Positions 1 to 10,885 of a DNA stretch of 64,000 nucleotides are shown here, piece by piece (position 1 is the first letter of the stretch; each line of letters opens with the position of its first letter). The DNA lies in assembly GCF_963576615.1 (NCBI RefSeq), contig NC_088714.1, positions 43,308,072 to 43,372,071 on the forward strand, written 5' to 3'. Made by a program: the position numbers and the translations under genes. This stretch comes from Watersipora subatra (taxonomy: Eukaryota > Bryozoa > Gymnolaemata > Cheilostomatida > Watersiporidae). The notes beneath the pieces were generated by a model, which was not told where the DNA came from, ran no database searches, and worked only from the letters and a program-made list of their open reading frames with translations.

Positions 1-593
1 CCTCTGGAGTTCACAAAATTTTGACGTTGGCTCACCCCGAGCTGCTGATCTTGTAAGCATTGTCATCATTTTTTGATTATCGACTATTTTGTCATAGGCT
101 GACGAGAGAGCACTGAGTGTCTTCTGCTTGCAGGATATGGATCAGCAAGTTCAAATTGGGGGTTTTCCATACCTTCTGAAGCCTTTGTAGGCCTAGTTTA
201 TTTCATGCATCACTTACACTTTCCCTCATTTTAAGTCTGCATATAAATCATATAGCACTGTTCTGTACCATTTTGACTACAGGCGACCTTTAGTGGGTTA
301 TTGCCGAGCTGTAGGCTACACGCACGCACGCACACACACACAAAAACAATAAAGGTCCACGTAGTTATGAGCAAAAACAAAAGCATCCATCAAAATATCT
401 CAACAATCCGACGAGCAGCACACACAAAAATTAAACCAATCGACAGGACCACCCATCATGTCAAAATATTCCTAGTTCCAAGTCTTGTACAACTCACCTT
501 ATGGTTTCTCAAAACTTGTCTCTAAGTCCCTATTAATTTGAGACTGTTTGCTTGCTGTTTTCTACACGGTCACTGCTTGCCTAGCTTAGCGTT
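1..593. other. Intergenic, no gene seen
   Basis: No convincing coding region or RNA gene. There is a short CA-rich microsatellite at about 318-343. The small open frame at 301-525 has no start context or recognisable domain and looks like chance. Confidence 0.6.
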
Positions 594-676
594 CTGCTTC
601 AACACCTCAGTAACTATCGGGGAAAGGTTCGGGAGCACTCAGCGATGCCGCGAAGGTTACTGAGGTGTTGAAGCAG
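594..676. repeat. Perfect 21-bp inverted repeat (hairpin)
   Basis: The arm at 594-614 is exactly the reverse complement of the arm at 656-676, with a 41-nt GC-rich loop. It lies about 130 bp before the Tigger-like element at 806. It may be the core of a small foldback element or part of the 3' flank of the neighbouring hAT element. No function is assigned. Confidence 0.75.
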
Positions 677-805
677 GACGATAGGCTAATCTAAATACTA
701 AGGCTAATCTAAGGCTAAATACGATATCAATTTTCGTATGTTTGAGCATTTTTAGAGTATAAGAAAACTGGATTTATTTTGAACAACAGTATTATAATAC
801 AGATA

Positions 806-1625
806 CAGACGGTTCCCTACTTACGAACATTCGAGTTACGAACAACGGTACATACGAACGCATGTACGTTGTTCGTAACTCGATTAACTTTCGAATTATT
901 TGTTTGAAATTTGTTTGAACTTTACATACGTATTGTAAAGAGATTTGCCGGCCTTTACTTGGCAAGATCTCTACTAATAAATAAAGATAAGAGAGTGCCT
1001 GTAATTAATTAAAGTGCTTTTAATTAGCGAAGGAAATTCACCAGCCGAGGAGCATACGGCTATCTGCTCTGCTCAACTAAATGGGCGCACTCATTTATAT
1101 ACAATAATATCAACCGTTCCGGCTAACGGCAAACGGTAAGAACACCGGCTAACAAGGTGAATGAATAGGACCGTTAGCGCGTTGGAATGACAACCATCTA
1201 AGTGACGATAAGTGATAGTGTTATGACGGTATATCAGATATAACAATAGCATAACGAGTGAGACAACGATATAATAAACGGACAACACATACAAAAAAAT
1301 AAGACAACAATGATAAGTGATAGCATAACGATTAAAACAACAATGTAATAGAAAGGACAAGACATACAATAAATAAGAAATGCAGTGTCATGGCCCGGCG
1401 TCAACCAAAGTATTATTTCCCTTTTATTAAATATTTTTTCTCAGTACAAACCAATACAGGTTAATTATACAAGCCTTAAACATACTTATATAAACCTTCA
1501 ATATACTTATATAGCCCTTAAACATAAATTATATACAAAATATAGCACAGAAGCAACTTACGAGCAAATTCACCTTACGAACAACCGTCCGGAACGTAAC
1601 TCGTTCGTAGGTTGGGAACCGTCTG
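806..1625. mobile_element. Tigger/pogo-like non-autonomous element with TA target duplication
   Basis: The ends are inverted repeats: the left end begins CAGACGGTTCCCTACTTACG and the right end, read in reverse complement, begins CAGACGGTTCCCAACCTACG. TA dinucleotides flank both sides (804-805 and 1626-1627), as expected for the Tc1/mariner/pogo superfamily. CAG-starting ends of this style are typical of Tigger-type elements (family knowledge). Just inside the left end lies a further palindrome in which a GTTCGTAACTCG-type motif occurs in both orientations. No transposase frame is visible inside the 820 bp, so it is best read as a MITE or an internally deleted copy. It lies in the 3' flank of the hAT relic that starts at 1650. 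Confidence 0.75.
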
Positions 1626-1649
1626 TATTATGAAAAGTACTTCTTACTA

Positions 1650-4350
1650 TTAATGCGACTTTTGATGCGGCATGCTTTTGCTGATAGCTTTGTAGTCCGG
1701 TTGATACGTGGTGAGGCTCAGCTTCATGCAGGCATTTCGGTTTTCCTCTGTTAAACGTGATCGCAGGATCGTCTTAATGTTTTTCATGTGTGAAAATGAC
1801 TGCTCACATGCATATGTAAAGCTAAACATGGTCAAAACGGCAAGACTCACATGCTGCTGTGTTTTGTATGCGACAAGTAGCGCATTCCATGTTTTGACAA
1901 TCAGCTGGTCTGTTTGTGGAAGTTTTTTCTTGTCTGTCCATTTATGCTTACTTGTCAGCTCTGCTTGCCCTCATGCAAAACTTTCCAAGTTTTTATTCTG
2001 TCACTTAAACTTCACCCACATGTCTGAGGCATTGAGGTCTGCAACTTCTATTTCAAAATATTTGACAGACACAACTGGTATAAGTCTCAAGTTTATTTTT
2101 TCACTGCACTCTCCTGTAGATGAACAATGAACTTGAAAAGATTAGTTTGCTCATGGAAGTCTCTAAAGCGCTCTGAATGACTGCAGGAGGTTAGATGTGA
2201 AGTTGGCGAGCTGCTGAAAGTCAATACATGTACGAGGAGCGGAGGCATTTGCCGTGTGCGCGTCTTTTGATTCTTTTAGTTTTTTAAAAGACTGTAAATG
2301 GTCAGTCTCAATATCGCAATAAACATTTCTAGCCCATTTTCAAATGCAAAAATGGCTTGTGGAAGAGATAAGACCGTATTTTCAATGTTTTTCATTTTCG
2401 CATCAAGTTGGTTCAGGGGTCCTGTCATGTCTACGAGATTATAAAACCTAAAGGTTGGCTTGCAACAAAATTCACATTACAGTTATTTAGTATCAAAAGA
2501 TTCACCATGTCTTGCTCTGTTGTGTTGTAAGTGCAAAATATGTGGAAATGTGATTACAAGCTCTTAAAAGCTAAAAAACGAACAGGTAATCGCAGCCATC
2601 ACGAAAATGCTGTAGATTGGAATCCCTTTCCAAAATGGCTCAAATGGGACATAGTTGAACACAATGGCTTCTGTTTACACTTTTATGCAGCCTCTTTTGT
2701 CAAAATATTTTTGCAAATATACTTCACGCATTCAATAAAACCATGTCTATTGTCCTTACGCACCTATTTCATCATCATTGTAATGCTGCTACTTTGAGCA
2801 CTGATACCTCAAAACCTAGCGTAAAATTTTGTTCAATTTTTTAACCTTAGCTCGAAGGAGTGCATATCATCTTCTGGTAAACATGAGGAGCCTGTTGATC
2901 ACCTGTGATAGTCGAAAAATGCTGCAGAAATTGTTCGCATCATTTGACAGGAAATATGGGTCACACCATCAGATTACGACCAGATGATTAGATCATGGCT
3001 GAAACGAAACTGTTAAGTAGCGAGCATCTATATTTGATACTGGTTTTCCGGTAGAACCCGAAGGGTTTGTCATAAGCTAGTTCTATGAGACTTTTAATAT
3101 TTAGCCTTTTATTGGCCTTTAATTTCATGTGATAACATCACCTGTCAAAACAATAACCGCAATGTTTGAGTACGTCATAGAAATAAAGAGATTCCAAAGT
3201 ACAGCGTTTTCATGATGGCTTCGATTAACTGTTCGTTTTTGAGCTTTTTAATAACATTTTCACATTTTTTGCACCTACAACCCTACAGAGTAAGACATGG
3301 TGATCCTTTTGATACCAAAAAACTGTAATGTGAATTTTGTTGCAAGTAAACCTTTAAGGAGCCACTCGGTCTCCGCTAGCTCGGGATGCTTGACATCTTT
3401 TACTTTCAGAAAAGTCTAGATTTCACTTAGGCAAGATGCAAAGCCTCCCTTCTTGGTAGCCAAGGAACATTACTGTGCGTAATCAGATTGAGACAATCAA
3501 CCTAAACTTGATCCAACAGTGGTTTAAACTGGCGATCATTTAAAGCTTGGCAACAATAAATTTAACCATCCTAATGATAAGTGGCATTACTTCATCCGGC
3601 TGATTGTCACACGTCTGTGCGCAAAGTGCCTCCTTGTGCAGGATGCAGTGGATGCTAAGGATGGTCTGTTCTCTTGCTCCCGAAGAAGTGTTAATAATCC
3701 TCTGTTTTTTCTCGCTATGCAGGGAGCACCATCGGTACTTACAGAAATGAGTTTTTTCATTGGTAGATTTTTTTTCTGCAAACTTCATGAAAGACTTGAA
3801 CAAATCTTCTCCTCTTGTTGTTCCTTTTAGAGACAGGACAGCGAGACTTTTCTGGCATAGTTTATCACCTGCAATGTACCGCGCGATGATGCTAAACTGA
3901 GATGAATGACTGATATCTGTTGATATGTCGAAAGCGAGAGAAGAATATTTTGCTGCATTTATGTAGTTCATTTGTTGTTTCTCCACCTGATTTTCCATGA
4001 TAATGGCACGATCATGTACAATTCCCTCTGACACATGCTTGTTTTTAATCCGCTTTATTGTCATGTCTTTATCTTTAAAGTCATCAGAAAGTTCATTAGC
4101 CGCTTCTAGCATGAATGATTTGGCATATTCGCCATCCGCAAAAGGCTTCCTGCTCCTCACAATTGTTAAAAAACCAGCAAAGTTAGCGGAATTAAAGGCA
4201 CCTCATTGGGCCCATACACGGAGCTGCTGCTGGCTAGCTTGTAATCTAAACAGAAGTTCCTGGCAGGCCTTCTTTCTACTGTTTCCCCATTGGATATTTC
4301 GCTGTAAATGTGGCATGGTGTGAGTCAAAGTGTCGATTTATATTTGACTT
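1650..4350 (-). pseudogene. Decayed hAT transposase (ZBED/GTF2IRD2-like), split by a foldback element
   Basis: Read on the - strand, this is a relic of a hAT-family cut-and-paste transposase. Pieces in order: the end of a BED-type zinc finger (RHFDSHH, about 4310-4345); a segment with FADGEYAKSFMLEAANEL (about 4140-4080); the RNase H-like core with SSLAFDISTDISHSSQF and IHCILHKEALCAQ (about 3960-3630); a stretch with NDRQFKPLLDQ (about 3530-3500); VDMTGPLNQLDAKM (about 2430-2390); and the C-terminal dimerisation segment with CEQSFSHMKNIKTILRSRLT (about 1800-1740), ending at the stop at 1650. These match the order in GTF2IRD2/ZBED-type hAT proteins from family knowledge. Several stops and frame changes interrupt it, including one between the zinc finger and the core and several near 3500-3360, so it cannot make a full protein. 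The 904-bp element at 2451-3354 is inserted in the coding region. Without that insert and one TA copy, the two sides join in frame as ETEWLL followed by RFYNLVDMTG. Confidence 0.85.
2451..3354. mobile_element. Tc1/mariner-type foldback element (MITE) inside the hAT relic
   Basis: The element has long terminal inverted repeats of roughly 180 bp. The left end reads AAGGTTGGCTTGCAACAAAA and the right end in reverse complement reads AAGGTTTACTTGCAACAAAA, and similarity continues inward past a shared CGAACAG motif. TA is duplicated at 2449-2450 and 3355-3356. No transposase is seen; the 88-residue open frame at 2531-2797 lies mostly within the left arm and its inward flank and has no domain. Removing the element and one TA restores the flanking hAT reading frame exactly, which fixes both boundaries. 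The insertion is therefore younger than the hAT copy. Confidence 0.85.
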
Positions 4351-4689
4351 TCATTGACACAATAACACTCCGCTGTCTATTGATGCTTGAAATATACCTA
4401 TATACTAAACATTCAGCTGTCAGTGTAGGGTCTGTTAGGAGTTCACACTTTCTTATTTGGTCAAGTTCGCCAGATTTGATATTTTGGATGTTGTGTGTGA
4501 GTTTGACAATGCCATTCGAGTTTATCTCTAAAGAACTGTTGTCAGTGGTCAGAAGTGGTAGTTTGCTTATTCTCTTATCATTACAGAACTGACTGGGGAA
4601 ATTTTTATTTAGCACTTCAGAGCACTGCAAATTATCATTGGTGAGAATTTCATCTCTAAGCTTTACGCTGGATATACATGTATGTTTCA

Positions 4690-6550
4690 TCTTTTTCTAC
4701 ACAAATTTTGTTTTTTAGCGGTAACTCAGTGTTTAGATGAGAAATGCATCATGTAATTATTCTTGAATACAAGTTGTTCTCTATCCTGTCACTTTTCGAC
4801 TAAATTGGTATGATACTTTGCTATGCTTACTACAGATCTAAACGGTTTTTTTATGTTGTGATCATGTGTTAAACATAAAAGCGCTGTCATTAGCATATTT
4901 TTGAGAAATCTTTTCTGTGGTCTTATGACGTTATTGGTTATTTCTTTCAATCGGGCAAATATGAATAATGAAGGCTTGGGGTGGGGTTATCTGACATGAC
5001 TTGTTTATGCCATTTGATTAATAGAGCTAACTGGATATTTTTCTATATGGCTATGGGCATATTAGCCAATTCTCTCTAAGATGTTCAAGCCATTTTGAAC
5101 ACACATTGTAACTCTGTAGTTTTACATTGGTGACTTAAAAAAGCCATATGCTCTTTGTGAATGTTGACGAATGTTCTTGAGTTAATCAAAACCGTAAAAC
5201 GAGCAACTTTCCCTTAGTGTATCATTTTATTGTAACTAAAAGTTCTTTTCAACTATTGCCAATAGTAATATTCTCAACAAATAGTTGTAGGCCATTGGAA
5301 AAACCACATGCTTCATAGGATATAGATGTAATGAGTAACCTGAAGAGAAATTCATTAAAAATGGGATTAAAAGCGTCAAGGAGGTAAAAGATTAGGCAGT
5401 GGCAAAATGGTGGAAGAAAGTTAGAGACAAGACCTAATAGTACTATGTTTGCCCACCAAGGAATCGGCAACCCTTCATGAAATTTGCAAACTATGATTAA
5501 TTGACAGATTGAGGCCTCATAGCGAAGTAGGAGTATGCAAACATTGAGAATCTCTCTATGTTTGATTGGGTACTTCTTTTTGATATACAGCTTTAGTGAG
5601 GACTATTGAGACTTACTTTATCATTTTGAAATCAAGATGGACTATAAAAAGTATTGATACATGCAGGAGTTAAAATTTGACGAAGTTACTTAGCTCGTCT
5701 ATGCCTAAATTTGGTGGGCAACATTGCACTTTATGGTGGACAGTATTTTTGCTGATTGAGCCAAAACTTTGTCAAAAGGTGAATGTTTGCAGAAAGTGTG
5801 TTGCATTAAGCTCAATGGAGTTGGCTTTAGCTGAGAATGTATACCTAAGCGAAGAACTCAATGAAAAGAGCTGCTGAGCCACTGTTTATTATGATAGATC
5901 AAGATTATTCTGAGTGTTATGTCTCAATCCGGCTATTCGTCTTTTAATTTGAGGTTTGAATTTTTACTTCTATATTCCTAACATCAGCTATAGCTATATT
6001 CAAAAAACTATAGCTATGTCTAGTTTTCTGGTATCAGCATCTTTTCTGCCATTTTGGCAAGTTGATAAATCAGCTTTACTTGAAAACCTGTGGATGGAGA
6101 GCTACTGGGATATTGTACATCAAGTTTGATGACATACCAAAATTCAGTTAAACAATACTTCTGTTTTGCAAATATAGTGATATATTTTCTAACGATTGTT
6201 GAAGAAGCTACTACTATCACTGCTGCAAACTGACTCATCGAATCAGTAGATGCTATTATTATTTGCATATGTATGTTTTGTTTAGTATTATATTGATAGC
6301 TTCACAGATATTTTTACTATTATGTATGTTGCAAACCGTGAGTATGATCAAAGAATCATTGCTTAATTTAAATGAACTTCAATAACTTGCAACTATATTA
6401 GTTATATTGTCTGGTAATAGTTCAAGGCAGTTTTGAAAATCACATATTTTTAAACATCGGTAAGGCCTACGAAGCATAAACAGATAGTAATGTCAATCCT
6501 TCATGAATTAGTATATGCACAATATGCGGAACTCAAATCAACAAGTTATA
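4690..6550. other. Intergenic, little structure; one dispersed repeat segment
   Basis: No supported gene. A segment at about 4786-4880 is similar to one at about 20170-20265: both read ATCCTGTCAC, then a TGGTATGA motif, then GCTATGCTTACTACA, then TGTGATCAT. They are two diverged copies of a dispersed repeat of unknown class. The remaining open frames (5249-5470, 5677-5877, 6020-6268) show no domain. Confidence 0.5.
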
Positions 6551-6554
6551 CATC

Positions 6555-8703
6555 TAGACTATGACAGAAGTAAATATAAACTATGTACAAAGCTCAAGTT
6601 CAGATACTATACGTTTAAAAAATGGCAGAAGTCAATATAAACTACGTACAAAGCTCAAGTTCAGATACTATACGTTTAAGAAATGGCAGAAGTCAATATA
6701 AACTATGTAGAAAGCTCAAGTTCAGATACTATACATTTAAGAAATGGCAGAAGTAAATATAAACTATGTACAAAGCTCAAGTTCAGATACTATACGTTTA
6801 AGAAATGACAGAAGTCAATATAAACTATGTACAAAGCTCAAGTTCAGATACTATACGTTTAAGAAATGGCAGAAGTCAATATAAACTATGTACAAAGCTC
6901 AAGTTCAGATACTATACGTTTAAGAAATGGCAGAAGTAAATATAAACTATGTAGAAAGCTCAAGTTCAGATACTATACGTTTAAGAAATGACAGAAGTCA
7001 ATATAAACTATGTAGAAAGCTCAAGTTCAGATACTATACGTTTAAGAAATGGCAGAAGTCAATATAAACTACGTACAAAGCTCAAGTTCAGATACTATAC
7101 GTTTAAGAAATGGCAGAAGTAAATATAAACTATGTACAAAGCTCAAGTTCAGATACTATACGTTTAAGAAATGACAGAAGTCAATATAAATTATGTACAA
7201 AGCTCAAGTTCAGATACTATACGTTTAAGAAATGGCAGAAGTCAATATAAACTATGTAGAAAGCTCAAGTTCAGATACTATACGTTTAAGAAATGGCAGA
7301 AGTCGATATAAACTATGTACAAAGCTCAAGTTCAGATACTATACGTTTAAGAAATGGCAGAAGTCAATATAAACTATGTACAAAGCTCAAGTTCAGATAC
7401 TATACGTTTAAGAAATGACAGAAGTCGATATAAACTATGTACAAAGCTCAAGTTCAGATACTATACGTTTAAGAAATGGCAGAAGTAAATATAAACTATG
7501 TAGAAAGCTCAAGTTCAGATACTATACGTTTAAGAAATGACAGAAGTCAATATAAACTATGTAGAAAGCTCAAGTTCAGATACTATACGTTTAAGAAATG
7601 GCAGAAGTCAATATAAACTATGTACAAAGCTCAAGTTCAGATACTATACGTTTAAGAAATGACAGAAGTCAATATAAACTATGTACAAAGCTCAAGTTCA
7701 GATACTATATGTTTAAGAAATGGCAGAAGTCAATATAAACTATTTACAAAGCTCAAGTTCAGATACTATACGTTTAAGAAATGGCAGAAGTAAATATAAA
7801 CTATGTAGAAAGCTCAAGTTCAGATACTATACGTTTAAGAAATGACAGAAGTCAATATAAACTATGTAGAAAGCTCAAGTTCAGATACTATACATTTAAG
7901 AAATGGCAGAAGTCAATATAAACTACGTACAAAGCTCAAGTTCAGATACTATACGTTTAAGAAATGGCAGAAGTAAATATAAACTATGTACAAAGCTCAA
8001 GTTCAGATACTATACGTTTAAGAAATGGCAGAAGTCAATATAAACTATGTACAAAGCTCAAGTTCAGATACTATACGTTTAAGAAATGACAGAAGTCAAT
8101 ATAAATTATGTACAAAGCTCAAGTTCAGATACTATACGTTTAAGAAATGGCAGAAGTCAATATAAACTATGTAGAAAGCTCAAGTTCAGATACTATACGT
8201 TTAAGAAATGACAGAAGTCAATATAAACTATGTACAAAGCTCAAGTTCAGATACTATACGTTTAAGAAATGGCAGAAGTCAATATAAACTATGTAGAAAG
8301 CTCAAGTTCAGATACTATACGTTTAAGAAATGGCAGAAGTCAATATAAACTATGTACAAAGCTCAAGTTCAGATACTATACGTTTAAGAAATGGCAGAAG
8401 TCAATATAAACTATGTACAAAGCTCAAGTTCAGATACTATACGTTTAAGAAATGGCAGAAGTAAATATAAACTATGTACAAAGCTCAAGTTCAGATACTA
8501 TACGTTTAAGAAATGGCAGAAGTCAATATAAACTATGTACAAAGCTCAAGTTCAGATACTATACGTTTAAGAAATGGCAGAAGTAAATATAAACTATGTA
8601 CAAAGCTCAAGTTCAGATACTATACGTTTAAGAAATGGCAGAAGTCAATATAAACTATGTACAAAGCTCAAGTTCAGATACTATACATTTAAGAAATGAC
8701 AGA
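6555..8703. repeat. 61-bp minisatellite, about 35 copies
   Basis: The unit contains AAATGGCAGAAGTCAATATA, then AACTATGTACAAAGC, then TCAAGTTCAGATACTATACG. Spacing between equivalent points is 61 bp, for example 6622 to 6683. Units vary at a few fixed sites (GGCAG or GACAG, GTCAAT or GTAAAT, GTACAAAG or GTAGAAAG). The variants recur in mixed order, which suggests amplification in blocks of more than one unit. A 61-bp period shifts the frame each repeat, so this is not a coding repeat. Confidence 0.95.
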
Positions 8704-8705
8704 AT

Positions 8706-9867
8706 ATTTATATCAGCTTTAATCAGCAGGCTATATGTCTACACAATTATAGAAATGACGAAAAACAAAGGAATTCATAAGAATTGGCTAGTACTTTGTG
8801 TATTAACTGTTGTATGCGAGCTGGCAATATCTTCAAAGCCCTTTGACAAGCCAGAGCAATACTAGATCTAAATAAGATACTTGATATCAGCACTGTTGTG
8901 AATGATAAATATTAGCTTATTCTTTGCTGCCGTCAGACTCCGACTTGTCTAGTCAGTACTACAAGTCAGAGTAGTGCAGGAGACAATTAGCATTTGATTG
9001 GGCTATCATTTTACATTCATTTCTTTGTATAAATGCTCTGCGAGAGTGAATACTATTGACAAATTGTCTGCTGATATTTGAAGCTTTTCTTTCTAAGTCT
9101 AATGCGCCTTGCATTTGATTTCCTTTCCATAGTTGAGAGTCTTGCATATAGTATGACCATTTGATCTGTTTTTATAATAATGGTATTTGCCATGAATTGA
9201 AACCTTTGTGCTGCATTTTTAATTTTTGAAATCATACAGCATAATTAAGTAGATGCCACATTAACAACCAGGTAATGATGACTGTAGACCAAGTACTAGT
9301 GACATGCTGACAAAAATGGGTTGCGCAATTCAACTTTCCTTATAAATATTTTTTGCCTGACAACATTGTTTCTTATATTTGCTGCTAATCATTATGCCAG
9401 CCTATTTTTTAAAAATCTGGTTTGGCAGTAACACATTTGTCTTGAGTCACCATTATGACTCTGAAAGTTTCATCAGATTATCAACTTTTCTAGCGTTATA
9501 AGGTCAATTTAAGTCATAGACGGACCAGGAATCTTTTAGTAGTCAGCTTGCACAAAATGACTCAGTCATCGCCTATACGATAATAATTTAGCTTTTTTCT
9601 GGGTAACCCTAAATAGAATCAGTGTCGAGTGGACTAGCAGTTAGTGAAGCTATCTGCTAGTGCGGGAATGCTAAACTAATACGAATACCAAACACTTCCA
9701 AAGACTATGACCTCAATTCATGCCTTGACAGCTCAGCTAAGCATGAATAGACCATATTGAGTTACAAACTGTTGACAAATAAATACAATTTGTATTTATT
9801 TAAATGCATTTGTCTGATGCAATAGACACTTCTTTACTACTGTGATTATATACCTTTCTATATACTA
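8706..9867. other. Intergenic, nothing recognised
   Basis: No coding region, RNA gene or clear repeat can be supported. The overlapping small - strand open frames near 8959-9235 have no domain and no neighbouring exon signals. Confidence 0.5.
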
Positions 9868-10704
9868 TAAACCTCTATTCTAATGTCATGGTGCTGTCTT
9901 TTTCAACCCTTCCTTTATGGTGACGTTTTATAAAAGGCGAAGTTAAAATAAAGGGTAGTGCTGCATTTTTCCACTTGCTCGTCAAAATTTTGAGCAGATA
10001 AGTTTAACCCTTCTGTGGATGATGCGATGCTCATGTCACCTTTATTTTGCGCTCTCTTTCGAGCGGAGCGACGTTAATACCATCGGCCTCAGCAATTTTG
10101 CTAAACTGTTTTTTATATACGTTGAAGCATCAGCATCAGGGAATACTATTAGCTGGATACAACTATTAATTATTTAGATAGTGTTGCTTTCAAAATTTAA
10201 AAGAAAAAACTGTAAATCTTCAGAGTTAGAAAACACGCTTCGACCATTGTACAATGGTCGAAGCGTGTTTTCTACGAAGCTTGTACAATGTCATAACGAT
10301 GGCTGCTATGACATTGTACAGTGTTCCTGAAGAGTACTCTTAGCGTTTATCAAAATGCTCTAAAGTCTGCAGGTCAGATTGTAAAACACATGATGGATGA
10401 ATCTGAATGCAGTGATTGTGATTTCGACCTTTAATGTACGTTGATTGGGAGTGTAGCTCTGATGATTGTGACGATTGATCTTCTCAAGTACACCATCACT
10501 AAAACCATGACAGCCACTATAGTAATTATTATTGATGTAATCGTGTCATTACCATTTGTGGACACTTTTCTACTGATCATTTTCTAATTTCAAAGTGGTG
10601 GTCAAATAGAGTTGGCATTCAATTAAAGGATGGCGCTGTATTTTTCAACCCTTCTTCTATAGTGGCATTCTATTAGAGGTGGCATCCACATAGAGGTTTT
10701 AAGG
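9868..10704. mobile_element. Probable non-autonomous DNA element with central hairpins
   Basis: The left edge reads AACCTCTATT and the right edge ends ATAGAGGTTT, a short terminal inverted repeat of about 10 bp. A direct-repeat motif lies near both ends: GGTGCTGTCTTTTTCAACCC near 9890 and GGCGCTGTATTTTTCAACCC near 10634. TA dinucleotides lie next to both ends but the exact target duplication is ambiguous by one base. No transposase frame is visible. Two strong hairpins sit in the middle. Its class is not settled. Confidence 0.4.
10227..10320. repeat. Two adjacent hairpins: 48-nt perfect palindrome plus 14-bp stem
   Basis: Bases 10227-10274 form a perfect palindrome centred on TGTACA, with no loop. 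Immediately after, 10282-10295 and 10307-10320 are a perfect 14-bp inverted repeat with an 11-nt loop. The two share the TTGTACAATG core. Such DNA can extrude as cruciforms. It lies about 0.6 kb before the laminin start codon, inside a likely transposon. Confidence 0.9.
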
Positions 10705-10885
10705 TATTCTTGTTTGATTGGATCTTGGGTTAAACCTTTATGGCATTTCCAATGACATTATTTTAGAGAAAATCTAATTATGGTGGACAAACCAAACTGA
10801 TGTGGTTGGGCAATTGTTTTATAGGAAACATTCTTAACCAACTATTTGCTGCTGAGTCAGTAAAATCACAGAGGCTTGAAACGAT

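Noticed and set aside
1708-2130. 140-residue + strand open frame
   Set aside because: It is antisense to the end of the hAT transposase relic, whose motifs on the - strand are convincing.
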